Source: JAGDXO01 sp964541025
GTDB taxonomy: Archaea; Thermoplasmatota; Thermoplasmata; Thermoplasmatales; GCA-001856825
Direction: 5' to 3'
Assembly (NCBI GenBank): GCA_964541025.1
Contig: CAZIOW010000002.1
Span: 1-62,391, forward strand
Length of the DNA stretch: 62,391 nucleotides
Positions 16,318 to 25,603 of this stretch are shown here, in pieces; position 1 is the stretch's first letter; every line of letters starts with the position of its first letter. The notes under the pieces were generated by a model. That model had not been told where the DNA came from, did no database searches, and saw only the letters and a program-made list of their open reading frames with translations. Position numbers and translations under genes: made by a program.

Positions 16318-18416
16318 TTTATTCTTATTCCCTTGCTAACTGATCCATCAATCTTTAGATTCTTCCCGTTCACAGTCAGAGGAATAAATGAGTCATTTTC
16401 ATGCAATGCGGGAATCAATTCCCCATTCTTTTCATACGTAACAATTTCATGTTTCTTGAACTCCTCAATTGAAATCTGCTCATTTGTAATGCTGTAATCA
16501 CCTATCTTTATTTCACTGCCTGGGTTGGTATCATCTGGTGCAAGAACAAGATGAACAACATTGTTTTCCTCTGCAGCCAGAAGCATTCCATTAGATCTTT
16601 CACCCCGTATAACAGCAGGTTTGAGATTGCTTACTATCACTATTTTCTTGTTTAGGAGATTTTCCTTGGTATAACTATCCTTTATACCAGAAATTATCCT
16701 CCTCTTCTCATCTCCGAGGTTGAGATCCAATAGGTACAGTTTTTCAGCGTTAGGATGATCCATCACATTCTCAACCTGGGCGACCCTGAGGGAAACATTC
16801 AATGATTTGCTGGAAATCTTCTCAAATAATTTCTCCGGTTTCTGGGACACATATGCTACAGGATAATCCAGTTCTTCCTTTATTTCTACTGGTTCCTTGT
16901 ACCCCAGCCAATCTAGTAGTTTCTCAGAAGTCTCGGGAAGGAAAATCTGTCCAGTGACAGCCAGTGTGAAAGCAATTTTCATTGACGTGTATATGGATGC
17001 AAGGCAGTTTGCATCATCCTTCTTGCAAGCTTCCCAAGGCTTTCTTTCCGTTATGTAAATATTGCTATATCTAGCAAGTTCAAGCCAGGTTTTGAAAGCC
17101 TCCCTGATGTTGACTTTCTCCATACTGTTTATTATAGATTTAATGGATTTCCTCATGAATTTCTCTGCCTCGATGTCCAAATCATTCTGGGCAATCTGAT
17201 CCTTGTTTATCTTTCCCTTTTTGAACGAAAGAATAAGTGCCCTGTTAACGAAATTTCCAAATTTATCTATCAGCTCACTGTTAACCTTGTTCTGGAATTC
17301 CTCAAGTGAGAAATCAGAATCGTGTCCCTCAGGGAGATTATAAAAAACACCGAATCTTATGTATTCTGAGTTGTATGTCTCCAGAATCTTTGGCATAGAA
17401 ATACCAATTCCCCCACTTTTTGAAAATTTCTCGCCCTGGAAATTAAGGTACTCATTTGCTGCAACGTAGTATGGAAGGTTGTATTCACCCTCTGCCATTA
17501 GCATTGCAGGCCATATTATTGTATGGAATGGAATGTTGTCCTTACCCATGAAATAGTAGTGCTTTATACTCCTATCCTTCCATAGCTCCAAAGCAGCTTT
17601 GTAATCATTGAGAGCCTGTACTGTTCCTGTTATATATCCAATCAGAGCCTCGAACCAGACATAAATTTTCTTCTTCTCATATCCCGCTAATGGAATATCT
17701 ACGCCCCATTCAAGGTCCCTTGTTATCGGTCTATCCTTCAACCCCTGTGATATGAAATTTCTTGAGTATTTTAGTACATTATCCCTCCAGTATTTTCTTT
17801 CTGATATGAACTTTTCAAGATCATTCTGGAAGTTTGAAAGTCTGAAGAAAAGATGCTTTGTCTCCCTGAATTCCGGAGTGTATCCATCAAGGATGCAAAC
17901 CGGATCAATTAGTTCTGAAGGTTCAAGGGTGGCTCCGCAGTTCTCGCACTGGTCTCCCCTTGCATTCTCGTAACCGCATTTAGGGCATTTTCCCTTGACA
18001 TACCTATCTGGCAAAAACATATTATCGTGGGGACAGAAAGGTTGTACCATGCTGCCTTCATAGATGTAGCCCTTCCCTATTAATTTTGAAATAAAATCCT
18101 TGACCACCATTTTGTGAATATCACTCGAGGTCTCTATGAATGCACTGAACTCAATATTCATTCTCTTGAAAATATCGCTGTTCACATTATGGAACTTAGT
18201 TGCAATTTCCTTTGGGCTTATTCCCTCCTGCATTGCCTTTATCGTGATTGGAGTGCCATGTTCATCACTGCCTGATGCAGATATGACATCCCTTCCTGTC
18301 AAAATCATGTATCTCCTGAAGGCATCATAGGGCAGATAAGCTCCTGCGATATGCCCAAGATGAAGCGGACCATTGGCATAAGGTAAGGCTACAAAAATGA
18401 AAACCTTTTCTTTCAT
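16314..18416 (-). CDS. metG: Methionyl-tRNA synthetase with C-terminal tRNA-binding domain
   Basis: A 700-residue class I synthetase. The HIGH motif appears as NGPLHLGHIAG near residue 20 and the KMSKS loop as KFSKSGG near 337. A double zinc knuckle is present (CPHD...CPKCG...CENCG) at about residues 127-160. The C-terminal 110 residues form an EMAP-II/Arc1-type OB domain, VAQVENVMDHPNAEKLYLLD, fused as in many organisms. It charges initiator and elongator tRNA-Met. ATG start at 18416; 46 bases separate it from the small membrane-protein gene upstream. Confidence 0.97.
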   Translation of the reverse strand: MKEKVFIFVALPYANGPLHLGHIAGAYLPYDAFRRYMILTGRDVISASGSDEHGTPITIKAMQEGISPKEIATKFHNVNSDIFKRMNIEFSAFIETSSDIHKMVVKDFISKLIGKGYIYEGSMVQPFCPHDNMFLPDRYVKGKCPKCGYENARGDQCENCGATLEPSELIDPVCILDGYTPEFRETKHLFFRLSNFQNDLEKFISERKYWRDNVLKYSRNFISQGLKDRPITRDLEWGVDIPLAGYEKKKIYVWFEALIGYITGTVQALNDYKAALELWKDRSIKHYYFMGKDNIPFHTIIWPAMLMAEGEYNLPYYVAANEYLNFQGEKFSKSGGIGISMPKILETYNSEYIRFGVFYNLPEGHDSDFSLEEFQNKVNSELIDKFGNFVNRALILSFKKGKINKDQIAQNDLDIEAEKFMRKSIKSIINSMEKVNIREAFKTWLELARYSNIYITERKPWEACKKDDANCLASIYTSMKIAFTLAVTGQIFLPETSEKLLDWLGYKEPVEIKEELDYPVAYVSQKPEKLFEKISSKSLNVSLRVAQVENVMDHPNAEKLYLLDLNLGDEKRRIISGIKDSYTKENLLNKKIVIVSNLKPAVIRGERSNGMLLAAEENNVVHLVLAPDDTNPGSEIKIGDYSITNEQISIEEFKKHEIVTYEKNGELIPALHENDSFIPLTVNGKNLKIDGSVSKGIRIK

Positions 18417-18462
18417 CGGTGTTAATGAAAAAAAGAATATTAAATATTACTAAAAGAAAAAA

Positions 18463-18840
18463 TTAATGAATTTTTACTGCCCTCTTTGCTCCGTGGAGAT
18501 TTCCAGTTGCATAGCTCGAAGAGAAGAAACTTATCCCTGCTATCAGAGCAGTTGTCAGCGCCAGATAGAGGAAAGTATTGCTTCCCCCTGCCAGCACCAC
18601 TACCACGTATATCAGGGAAAGACCCACAACGAGATATGCAAGTGGCACCATCCTTACAACATTGCTGTTAGTTTTTCCGATTAGGAGATAGGAAGCAAGT
18701 GCATAACCAAGAAGTGCAATGCTGGTATATAGCACTCCAGTTAGTATAGTATGAGCCCACTGAAAGAGATAGACCACGAAGAAAAGAGATGCCAGTATTC
18801 CGAAAGCTCCGCTTACATACTTCATATTTCTATTATCCAT
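18463..18840 (-). CDS. Small membrane protein, about four transmembrane helices
   Basis: A 125-residue protein of unknown function, almost entirely hydrophobic: helices around GAFGILASLFFVVYLF, ILTGVLYTSIALLGYALASYLL, VPLAYLVVGLSLIYVVVVLAGG and FLYLALTTALIAGISFF. Short basic ends flank them. It begins one base after the ftsZ stop, so it is co-transcribed and probably coupled with ftsZ. That makes a role at the division site or in the membrane conceivable, but nothing in the sequence proves it. Confidence 0.7.
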   Translation of the reverse strand: MDNRNMKYVSGAFGILASLFFVVYLFQWAHTILTGVLYTSIALLGYALASYLLIGKTNSNVVRMVPLAYLVVGLSLIYVVVVLAGGSNTFLYLALTTALIAGISFFSSSYATGNLHGAKRAVKIH

Positions 18841-18841
18841 T

Positions 18842-19981
18842 TTACATCACCGTATCCACTTCTGCATCTAGACCTTTAATTCCCTTTATCGATACATTTT
18901 TTGAGGAATCGAGGAAGTATGGAGAATTGACACCTGTCAACACAACAAGAACCTTGAATTCGCCTTGCATGGTAGGGTCTATGGACGCTCCCCAGACAAT
19001 TCTTGCCATGGGGTTTATTTTTTCTTGGACCATCCTTACAGCTGTTTCTGCCTGAGAGACACTCATGTCGTCTCCTCCAATCACCCTTACGAGTGCCCCC
19101 TTTGCTGTTGATATATCTGCATCAATTAGAGGAGATGTAATTGCTTCTGTCACGGCTTCCTCTACAGTAGCCTTTCCGCCTGTGCTCTCTCCTATCCCGA
19201 TCATTGCGACTCCCCCTTCCTTCATTACAGTCTGTATGTCGGCATAATCAAGGTTAACAAGTCCAGGTTTTGTTATTATTTCCGTGAGTCCCTTGAGCGA
19301 TTCCATTAATATCTCATCTGCCACCTTGAAAGCCTGATCAAGCGGCAGTCTCGGTACTATTTCAAGCAGTTTATCGTTAGGAATCACTATTGTTGTGTCA
19401 GAAGTTTTCCTCAATTTTTCGATTCCGAACAGAGCATTTTCCATTCTGACCCTTCCCTCAGCAGAGAAAGGCAAAGTCACTATGCTTATTACCAGAGATT
19501 TCTGCTGCTTTGCAATCTCAGCAACCACGTGGGCAACTCCTGTACCTGTACCACCGCCCATTCCGGATGTTACGAATACGATCTCTGAATTACCAAGTGA
19601 GGATGCAATCTCATCATAGCTTTCCCTTGCTGCCTCTTCCCCTATCTGAGGAAGAGCTCCAGCTCCAAGCCCCCTCGTCAGTCTCTTTCCGACAAGTACT
19701 TTTCTATGTGCCTGAACAGTGAGGAGGTGTGCGGCATCGGTATTCAATGCAAGGAGATCCGCGCCGTATATTCCAGATTTTGCGCACCTGTTTATCGTAT
19801 TAGTACCGGCTCCACCACACCCTACTATTTTTATCTTGACCTTCAACGTCTCTACAATTTTTGCAAGTTCTTCATCATCAGGAGAAATGTATGCCTTTCC
19901 ATTCCCGGAGTTAAAGTTTTGAGTCATGTTCATACGTATGTCAGACGAGGTATATATATTTTTCTTACCTATGGCTGACAC
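18842..19981 (-). CDS. ftsZ: Cell division GTPase FtsZ
   Basis: A 379-residue tubulin homologue. GTP-binding motifs are KIVGCGGAGTNTINRC near residue 52, the tubulin signature SGMGGGTGTGVAHV near 139, and the synergy-loop region NLDYADIQTVMKEGG. Archaeal FtsZ polymerises into the division ring and is anchored by SepF, present at 31130-31501. The N-terminal extension before KIKIVGCGG is about 48 residues; GTG 19981 overlaps the GPN gene stop, but ATG codons 17 or 19 residues in are also possible. No typical C-terminal SepF-binding peptide can be assigned with certainty, although GLDAEVDTVM ends the protein. Confidence 0.97.
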   Translation of the reverse strand: MSAIGKKNIYTSSDIRMNMTQNFNSGNGKAYISPDDEELAKIVETLKVKIKIVGCGGAGTNTINRCAKSGIYGADLLALNTDAAHLLTVQAHRKVLVGKRLTRGLGAGALPQIGEEAARESYDEIASSLGNSEIVFVTSGMGGGTGTGVAHVVAEIAKQQKSLVISIVTLPFSAEGRVRMENALFGIEKLRKTSDTTIVIPNDKLLEIVPRLPLDQAFKVADEILMESLKGLTEIITKPGLVNLDYADIQTVMKEGGVAMIGIGESTGGKATVEEAVTEAITSPLIDADISTAKGALVRVIGGDDMSVSQAETAVRMVQEKINPMARIVWGASIDPTMQGEFKVLVVLTGVNSPYFLDSSKNVSIKGIKGLDAEVDTVM

Positions 19982-20748
19982 TACCTTTTTTCCAAGTCTT
20001 CTCCTCCCTGAAATACATTCTGAAGAAAAGCGTAAATATCTTCCATCCCATCCGAGTTTTCGGATGAAGTGAGTATTTTATTCCCAACGAGTTCAAATGA
20101 TTTGATCGAATTCATCAATGATTCTGCAAACTGAACATTAACCGTGAATTTTTCTGATCTGAGATCTTCCAGAAGATCCTCGGAATTTCTGTCCCATTTG
20201 ATGATTGAATTTTTTTCCTCTGGCGATAGAAGATCCGATTTAGAAATTACTGGTAAGAATGGAATATAGAATCTAGTCATGACGCTTAATGCAAGGAAAT
20301 GTGATGATATGTATGAGGAAGGTGTTTTCACAAGATTACTGTCAAATAGGTAGATCATTGAACTCATATCATGGTCCATTCCCTCAACTATGACTCTTGA
20401 AGCCTCCCTGAAAGCAAAGAGTTCCAACTGTCCTGGAACATCAATGAGCACATAATCGCTGTCGTAAGAATCCACAAGCTCCTTCATCCTTTCAATTTCT
20501 TGTGTCATAAGATCTGCAGCCACTATTTGTGCACCGTTTGGACCCAGATTATATTCACTCATAACGCTTTCAAGAGATATATTTTCCCTTATGTCAATAT
20601 CGGGTGTATAAGGTAAATATTCAGCTCCTGGATCAAGATTCATCGTGATGCTATCAAAATCCAGTCCCTGCAACCATTCCTGGAATGCTTTCACCATTGT
20701 TGATTTTCCTGCTCCTGCGGTTCCAACGAAAAATACTCTAGGTATCAT
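19981..20748 (-). CDS. GPN-loop GTPase
   Basis: A 255-residue P-loop GTPase. It has Walker A GTAGAGKSTM at about residue 8, the hallmark GPN insertion in NLGPNGAQIVAAD, the G3-like VLIDVPGQLELFAF and the NKxD equivalent VISKSDLL. Eukaryotic GPN proteins help assemble RNA polymerase II; archaeal ones form homodimers of uncertain role. An upstream in-frame extension to 20787 exists, but MIPRVFFVG (ATG 20748) matches family starts and gives an 11-base overlap with polC. Its stop overlaps the possible GTG of ftsZ. Confidence 0.92.
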   Translation of the reverse strand: MIPRVFFVGTAGAGKSTMVKAFQEWLQGLDFDSITMNLDPGAEYLPYTPDIDIRENISLESVMSEYNLGPNGAQIVAADLMTQEIERMKELVDSYDSDYVLIDVPGQLELFAFREASRVIVEGMDHDMSSMIYLFDSNLVKTPSSYISSHFLALSVMTRFYIPFLPVISKSDLLSPEEKNSIIKWDRNSEDLLEDLRSEKFTVNVQFAESLMNSIKSFELVGNKILTSSENSDGMEDIYAFLQNVFQGGEDLEKR

Positions 20749-23700
20749 TGAAATCCTCAAGTGTTTTCCAGTTAATATTCCTTTCAATGGTCATGGCATC
20801 CTTATCCTCTTCGATATCCTCAAAATTCTGCTTATCGAAAATTGAGTTTACTGATTCCCGCAATATTGCAATTCTCTGCCTGATGTAATCGCTTACTTGG
20901 AATTCATTTGAAATTTTATAACTGCTATCAAGATACTTTGTTATGTTGCCTTTGTGTACTGTCCCTATCAGCGGATTGCCGCATTTTCTGCATTTCCCTG
21001 AAAGCGGCATCCTTCTGTAGCTGGAATTGCATGCAGTACAGCGGAATGATTGCGACCCAAATTTATTCAAATTTCCCATAATATCTGGAATGAAATGGTA
21101 CCTTAGAATTCTCTCAGCGAGGTCAGAAGCATCCACGGACCTGAGCTTTTTGGCCAGTTCCAGCTGCATTTCAAGTTTCCTTTCCATGCTGTCAATTGTC
21201 TTGTAATTGGAATTTAAAGTTCCTTCGTCTATTGCTTTCACATCGTCGGTAAATTTGCATTCAGGGTAAAGTTCGCCCTTCTTGATCCTGCTACCCACTG
21301 TTACCACAAATTTTTCAATTTCCGATGGTGATGGATATGCTCTGGTCATTTCCAGAAGATCCAGGGGATAATCGCCGGTGATATCAAGATTCAGTGCCTC
21401 CTTGTCAATTTCAAGGGGGTTAATTTTTATTGAAAGCACAAGAGGTGCATCCATCATGCTTCCCCTTGTGCTGGGTAAATAATCTCTCGAAAAATTTAGA
21501 AGGCCATCAAGCAGAAGCATTATTGAATCCTCATCGCCGTCGCAGTTTCTCCTCTTTGCAGCATGATAGAATGGATGGGCATAGCCCACGTCCCCCTTAG
21601 AAAATCCTATTATTCTTCCTAAAACACCTCCGGATGTATGAGGTGCAAGTCCTATTACAAGCTCCCCAATCAAGTCTTCTTTGCTGTCAGCTAAATAGTA
21701 TCTGTCCATATTGTAATATTTAACGAGTAGATCATCTAGGTACTGCGCTACTTTCAGCATATATTCGCCAGCTTTCTGGCTGGGAATAATGTCCTGGGGG
21801 TAAATTTCCACTATCTGGTTTCCGTGCTCAAGAGGATTCCCTTGGTAATCCTGAGTATAACCAAGTTCCCTTGCCTTGGCAATGCTCAATCCTATCTCAT
21901 CTGGCCTGAAATGGGTCACAGGAAGGTCAGACATATCAAACCTGCATGTTCCGTCTTTGAAGGGGAATACAGAATGTATCGCCCTTAATATCCCTTTTTC
22001 TATTGGTTCAGGAGTTTTTGAAGCTGATATAAGACCCTTGACTCCATTGAATTTTTGAGGAACTGTAACACCAAGGGATGATGCTTTCTCTTGAATAATG
22101 GATGAAATATCAACTGAAAATTCCTTTGTTTCCTTGGTTTTTTCTGTTCTAGAACCGCAACTCTCACATGTGAAATTGTATGTTGTCTTCCCGCAGGATC
22201 TGCAAACCCTTACCTGCATCTCAGCACCTGTGAGCATTTTGTACTTTTGAAGATTTCTCTGATTCTTGGCAACATTCCCCACTGGAAATAGCACATGTAC
22301 GGGAGGATTCATTTTTCTTTCCTCTGCTTTTTCTGGCCTACCCATCCTCGCTCCTATTCGAGTGGGCCCTTTTTCATATATAATCATCTCCGATGCCTTT
22401 GATACCACATCCATTATATTTCCTTCACCTATATTCGAAATTCTGGTTATCCTTCCATTCACAATGTCAAGTCCCATTGGTGCAAGAAGGGGCAGTGGAT
22501 CCTTCAATATTATACTCCCATCAAAAGTATATTCACATAATATATCCTGGAGGAATTTCTCAACCTCACCAGATTCTGGAATGATGAGATTTTCCCCATC
22601 AAATTTACCATTCTTCTCTATTAATTCACTGACAGTTTTTAGTTTATCAGGAGAAACATCATGCCACAGGAAAGTATAATCAGGATGCAATGGTACATTC
22701 ATTTTTCTTGCTATTTCAACGGCATCTTTGCCACTCTTCACCTCAGGTACATAACCAATTTTCCTTTCGCATATCTTCTTCCACCAGTCAAAAGTGAAAG
22801 CCCCTGGGAAGATAGTCTTATTATTTTCAATAAAATCTCCAAATGAAATCAGAATCTCTCCAAGGTCAAGTATTTCTTCTATTGCATCGCTATATCTATA
22901 GAAATCATCTAATTCTCTAAGTTTAACGAGGGAATGATTCTTTAGAAGAACAGTCGGGCCTTCTATGATATCATTGGCCACTACGGCTCCTGCTTTTCCC
23001 GGTCTTTCCGTCTTTATCTGAGTACCTATTGCGATGAAATCATCCAGTACCTTCATTGTAACGGGATTTATAGCGACAGCTGCCAAACCGGTGTTCCTTG
23101 ATCTTCCATATCTCAGCCTGAATCCTCCCTTGCGTGAAGGATACGAGAGTGCAGGCCTTCCAGCTACTATTTCCTTAAGGAAGTTGTAATTGGGAGAAAC
23201 ATCCTTGCCCTGTGTTTTTTCAGAAGTGAATGACCATCCTTCCATGTTTAATGTTTTTACGTGTTTTTTGAGTTTTGACGCCTTCAGTATAAGACCCTCT
23301 GCTATGACCAGTGCCATTCCTCCCCTTATCCTGTTAGTTTCAATCTGGGGCAGGTCCCTATGTCCAGAAACCTCAGCATCCTCTGTCCCCTCTCCTGTAA
23401 TGCAAACAGGTGATCCTCTGACAGTTATTTCAATTTCTTCCAGCGTTGGTATGTACTGCAAATGTTGAACCCTGGCGTAGAGTGGAATCTCTTCCTTGTA
23501 TCTTTCAACTTCATCATCAGTTGGGGTATATTTTCCTATACCCATTTTTCTTCTCAGAAGATCACCGATCAAAACACTCATTGCCTGCGCTGTACCACCT
23601 GCACTTCTTATGGGCCCCGAGTAGTAAATGGCAAGATAATCTGATCCATCCCTTTCCTTTATCTTTATATCAGAAATACCTTCAAGAGGTGCAACTAGTA

Positions 23701-24022
23701 TACCTTCCGTGAGTATTGCAAGAGCAACCCTGACGGCCTTCTCAATTCTCTTCTCCCTGTCCCCTTCAACATTTTCAACTACGTAAAGAGCCGTCTGTAT
23801 AGCTACATTTTCCCTGTCATACTTAGCCGATAATTCACGTATCTTTTCTGAGACAGGGATTCCCATAAGCGCCTCTACCCTCCCTGCCAGGTCCTCTGCT
23901 TGAGGAATCTCCACTTCAGTCTCGCAATCAAGTCCCCTTTCCCTTGCCTTCTTTCCTATTGAATACTCAAAATTAGCCTGATTCTTCAGTGAAGAGAAAT
24001 AAGAATTAATATCCCTGCTCAT
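20738..24022 (-). CDS. polC: DNA polymerase D large subunit DP2
   Basis: A 1094-residue catalytic subunit of archaeal PolD, with no intein. The N-terminus ARERGLDCETEVEIP and the double-psi beta-barrel catalytic region with the acidic motif NCDGDEDSIM (about residue 826) are clear. Zinc-binding cysteines appear at VCRSCGKTTYNFTCESCG and at the C-terminal CTACNSSYRRMPLSGKCRKCG, where DP1 and PCNA contacts map. The DP1 exonuclease partner is not in this window. PolD is the main replicative polymerase in most euryarchaea. It lies between rnhB (33 bases upstream) and the GPN gene. Confidence 0.97.
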   Translation of the reverse strand: MSRDINSYFSSLKNQANFEYSIGKKARERGLDCETEVEIPQAEDLAGRVEALMGIPVSEKIRELSAKYDRENVAIQTALYVVENVEGDREKRIEKAVRVALAILTEGILVAPLEGISDIKIKERDGSDYLAIYYSGPIRSAGGTAQAMSVLIGDLLRRKMGIGKYTPTDDEVERYKEEIPLYARVQHLQYIPTLEEIEITVRGSPVCITGEGTEDAEVSGHRDLPQIETNRIRGGMALVIAEGLILKASKLKKHVKTLNMEGWSFTSEKTQGKDVSPNYNFLKEIVAGRPALSYPSRKGGFRLRYGRSRNTGLAAVAINPVTMKVLDDFIAIGTQIKTERPGKAGAVVANDIIEGPTVLLKNHSLVKLRELDDFYRYSDAIEEILDLGEILISFGDFIENNKTIFPGAFTFDWWKKICERKIGYVPEVKSGKDAVEIARKMNVPLHPDYTFLWHDVSPDKLKTVSELIEKNGKFDGENLIIPESGEVEKFLQDILCEYTFDGSIILKDPLPLLAPMGLDIVNGRITRISNIGEGNIMDVVSKASEMIIYEKGPTRIGARMGRPEKAEERKMNPPVHVLFPVGNVAKNQRNLQKYKMLTGAEMQVRVCRSCGKTTYNFTCESCGSRTEKTKETKEFSVDISSIIQEKASSLGVTVPQKFNGVKGLISASKTPEPIEKGILRAIHSVFPFKDGTCRFDMSDLPVTHFRPDEIGLSIAKARELGYTQDYQGNPLEHGNQIVEIYPQDIIPSQKAGEYMLKVAQYLDDLLVKYYNMDRYYLADSKEDLIGELVIGLAPHTSGGVLGRIIGFSKGDVGYAHPFYHAAKRRNCDGDEDSIMLLLDGLLNFSRDYLPSTRGSMMDAPLVLSIKINPLEIDKEALNLDITGDYPLDLLEMTRAYPSPSEIEKFVVTVGSRIKKGELYPECKFTDDVKAIDEGTLNSNYKTIDSMERKLEMQLELAKKLRSVDASDLAERILRYHFIPDIMGNLNKFGSQSFRCTACNSSYRRMPLSGKCRKCGNPLIGTVHKGNITKYLDSSYKISNEFQVSDYIRQRIAILRESVNSIFDKQNFEDIEEDKDAMTIERNINWKTLEDFNDT

Positions 24023-24055
24023 TGTATTAGCAATGGTATGAAAGGATAAATATTT

Positions 24056-24670
24056 TCAATACCAGTCAAGTGTTCCTATTATATTCTGGACAGTTTTCCA
24101 AGATTTTCTTGTGTGGGGTGGCAGGGCATTATTTTTCCTGTAATAATTCTTTATAAATTCAATGGTTCTCGGATCTGACGGGTATCCTGAGCCAAAATCG
24201 CCAATCTCATCCCTTATTTTCTCTATCTCCTTCTCCCTAGTCACTTTTGCAAGGATTGATGCAGCAGAAACTACCGGATAATTTAAATCTGCCTTGTGCT
24301 CTGTAACTATATCATCAACTCCTGAAATTTCAGTCAGGATTTTTTTGAATCTCTCCTCGTTCACATCCGGGCAGTCAACTATATACGAATTTCCTCTGCG
24401 CATTAATGAGGCTATGTGCTTGGCTTCCAAGAAATTTAAAAGTTTCCTAGAAACAGCTTCGTCAATCTCATCTTCTCTTATAACCGTGAAATCATAGAAA
24501 TCTGAAATTTCCATTATTTTTGAGAGAATATTCTCCCTCCTGCTTTCGCTCAGCAATTTTGAATCTTTTGCACCTATCGATTTGAAAAATTCATTTTCAC
24601 CACATACAACAGCTATGACCATTGGGCCAATGACCGGGCCTCTGCCTGCCTCATCGATACCGCAAAGCAT
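24056..24670 (-). CDS. rnhB: Ribonuclease HII
   Basis: A 204-residue type 2 RNase H that cuts RNA in RNA-DNA hybrids and single ribonucleotides in DNA. The catalytic GIDEAGRGPVIGPMV gives the first Asp-Glu pair at residues 5-6. Later blocks are YIVDCPDVN, HKADLNYPVVSAASILAKV with the third acidic residue, and FGSGYPSDP. Length is normal. It follows the transporter ATPase gene by three bases and precedes polC, so replication genes appear to be read from the transporter operon. Confidence 0.97.
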   Translation of the reverse strand: MLCGIDEAGRGPVIGPMVIAVVCGENEFFKSIGAKDSKLLSESRRENILSKIMEISDFYDFTVIREDEIDEAVSRKLLNFLEAKHIASLMRRGNSYIVDCPDVNEERFKKILTEISGVDDIVTEHKADLNYPVVSAASILAKVTREKEIEKIRDEIGDFGSGYPSDPRTIEFIKNYYRKNNALPPHTRKSWKTVQNIIGTLDWY

Positions 24671-24673
24671 TAC

Positions 24674-25603
24674 TCAATCACACTTCCCGAGTGAAACAGC
24701 ATTGCCGAAAGAAAGTTTGTCATTTTCCGTTAACCTCTGAGCGCTTTTCATGAATATATGGCCATAACCTGTGGAAAGAAGATAGTTATAGCTAATCCCC
24801 TTCTCCTCATATATTATTTTGAAATCAACATTCCCTCCAGTCTTTATGGAAGAAGGATGGATTGCCATCTCAACTCCATCCTTCACAAATATGTTGTAAC
24901 CTAAAATTTCAGCAACCTTCCTGCATTTTGGATGTAAAATTAATTCATCTTTCTTTTCATCCTCTATAATCATCCCAGCATCAAGTATCGCTATTGAATC
25001 ACCGAGAATTTCAGCATCTTCCAGATCATGAGTGACGTAGATAACTGTTACGTCAAAATTCTTCCTGAGGTCCTTTATGTACCATCTCATGGAATTCCTC
25101 AGGAATGTGTCAAGTGATGATAATGGCTCATCCATAAGTATAACTTTAGGCTCATTTATTAGTGTTCTGCCTAGTGCAACAAGCTGTTTCTCTCCACCAC
25201 TAAGCTGTGAAGGATATTTGAGCAGATGCTCTTCTATTGATAGTTTATTTGCAATATCCTTGACTTTTCTGTTGATTTCTGATATATTCATTTTCCGTAT
25301 CCTTAAACCGTAGGCAAGATTTTCTGCTACGTTCATTGAAGAAAACAATCCTAGGTCCTGAAAAACGAATCCTATATTCCTCTGTTCTATCTTTTTGTAT
25401 GTGACATCTTCGCCATCAATTATTACCCTGCCAGAATCAGGCCTAATTATTCCAGAAATAATGTTAAGTATGGTAGTTTTCCCAGATCCGGAAGCCCCGA
25501 GTATAATTTTGGTCTCACCTTCTTCAACTCTAAGGTTTATATTTTTGACAAGGTATGAATTCCTGATGCTTTTGCTGACATTTTCAAGAATAAGTTTTTC
25601 CAA
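24674..25603 (-). CDS. thiQ: ABC transporter ATP-binding protein, probable thiamine importer ThiQ
   Basis: A 309-residue ABC ATPase with Walker A GASGSGKTT near residue 36, Q-loop FVFQDLGLF, signature LSGGEKQLVALGRTL, Walker B VILMDEPLSSLD and switch His in VTHDLEDAE. The C-terminal 80 residues look like a TOBE-type regulatory domain. Family members include spermidine, iron and thiamine importers; thiamine is inferred from the TPP riboswitch in front of the operon. The start is a TTG overlapping the permease end by 20 bases. Confidence 0.85.
   Translation of the reverse strand: MEKLILENVSKSIRNSYLVKNINLRVEEGETKIILGASGSGKTTILNIISGIIRPDSGRVIIDGEDVTYKKIEQRNIGFVFQDLGLFSSMNVAENLAYGLRIRKMNISEINRKVKDIANKLSIEEHLLKYPSQLSGGEKQLVALGRTLINEPKVILMDEPLSSLDTFLRNSMRWYIKDLRKNFDVTVIYVTHDLEDAEILGDSIAILDAGMIIEDEKKDELILHPKCRKVAEILGYNIFVKDGVEMAIHPSSIKTGGNVDFKIIYEEKGISYNYLLSTGYGHIFMKSAQRLTENDKLSFGNAVSLGKCD

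Noticed and set aside
20749..20787. Upstream extension of the GPN GTPase
   Set aside because: It overlaps polC by 50 bases, and MIPRVFFVG fits the family start.
20738..24022. Possible intein in polC or mcm
   Set aside because: Both proteins have normal length, with active-site motifs uninterrupted and no splicing-domain residues.
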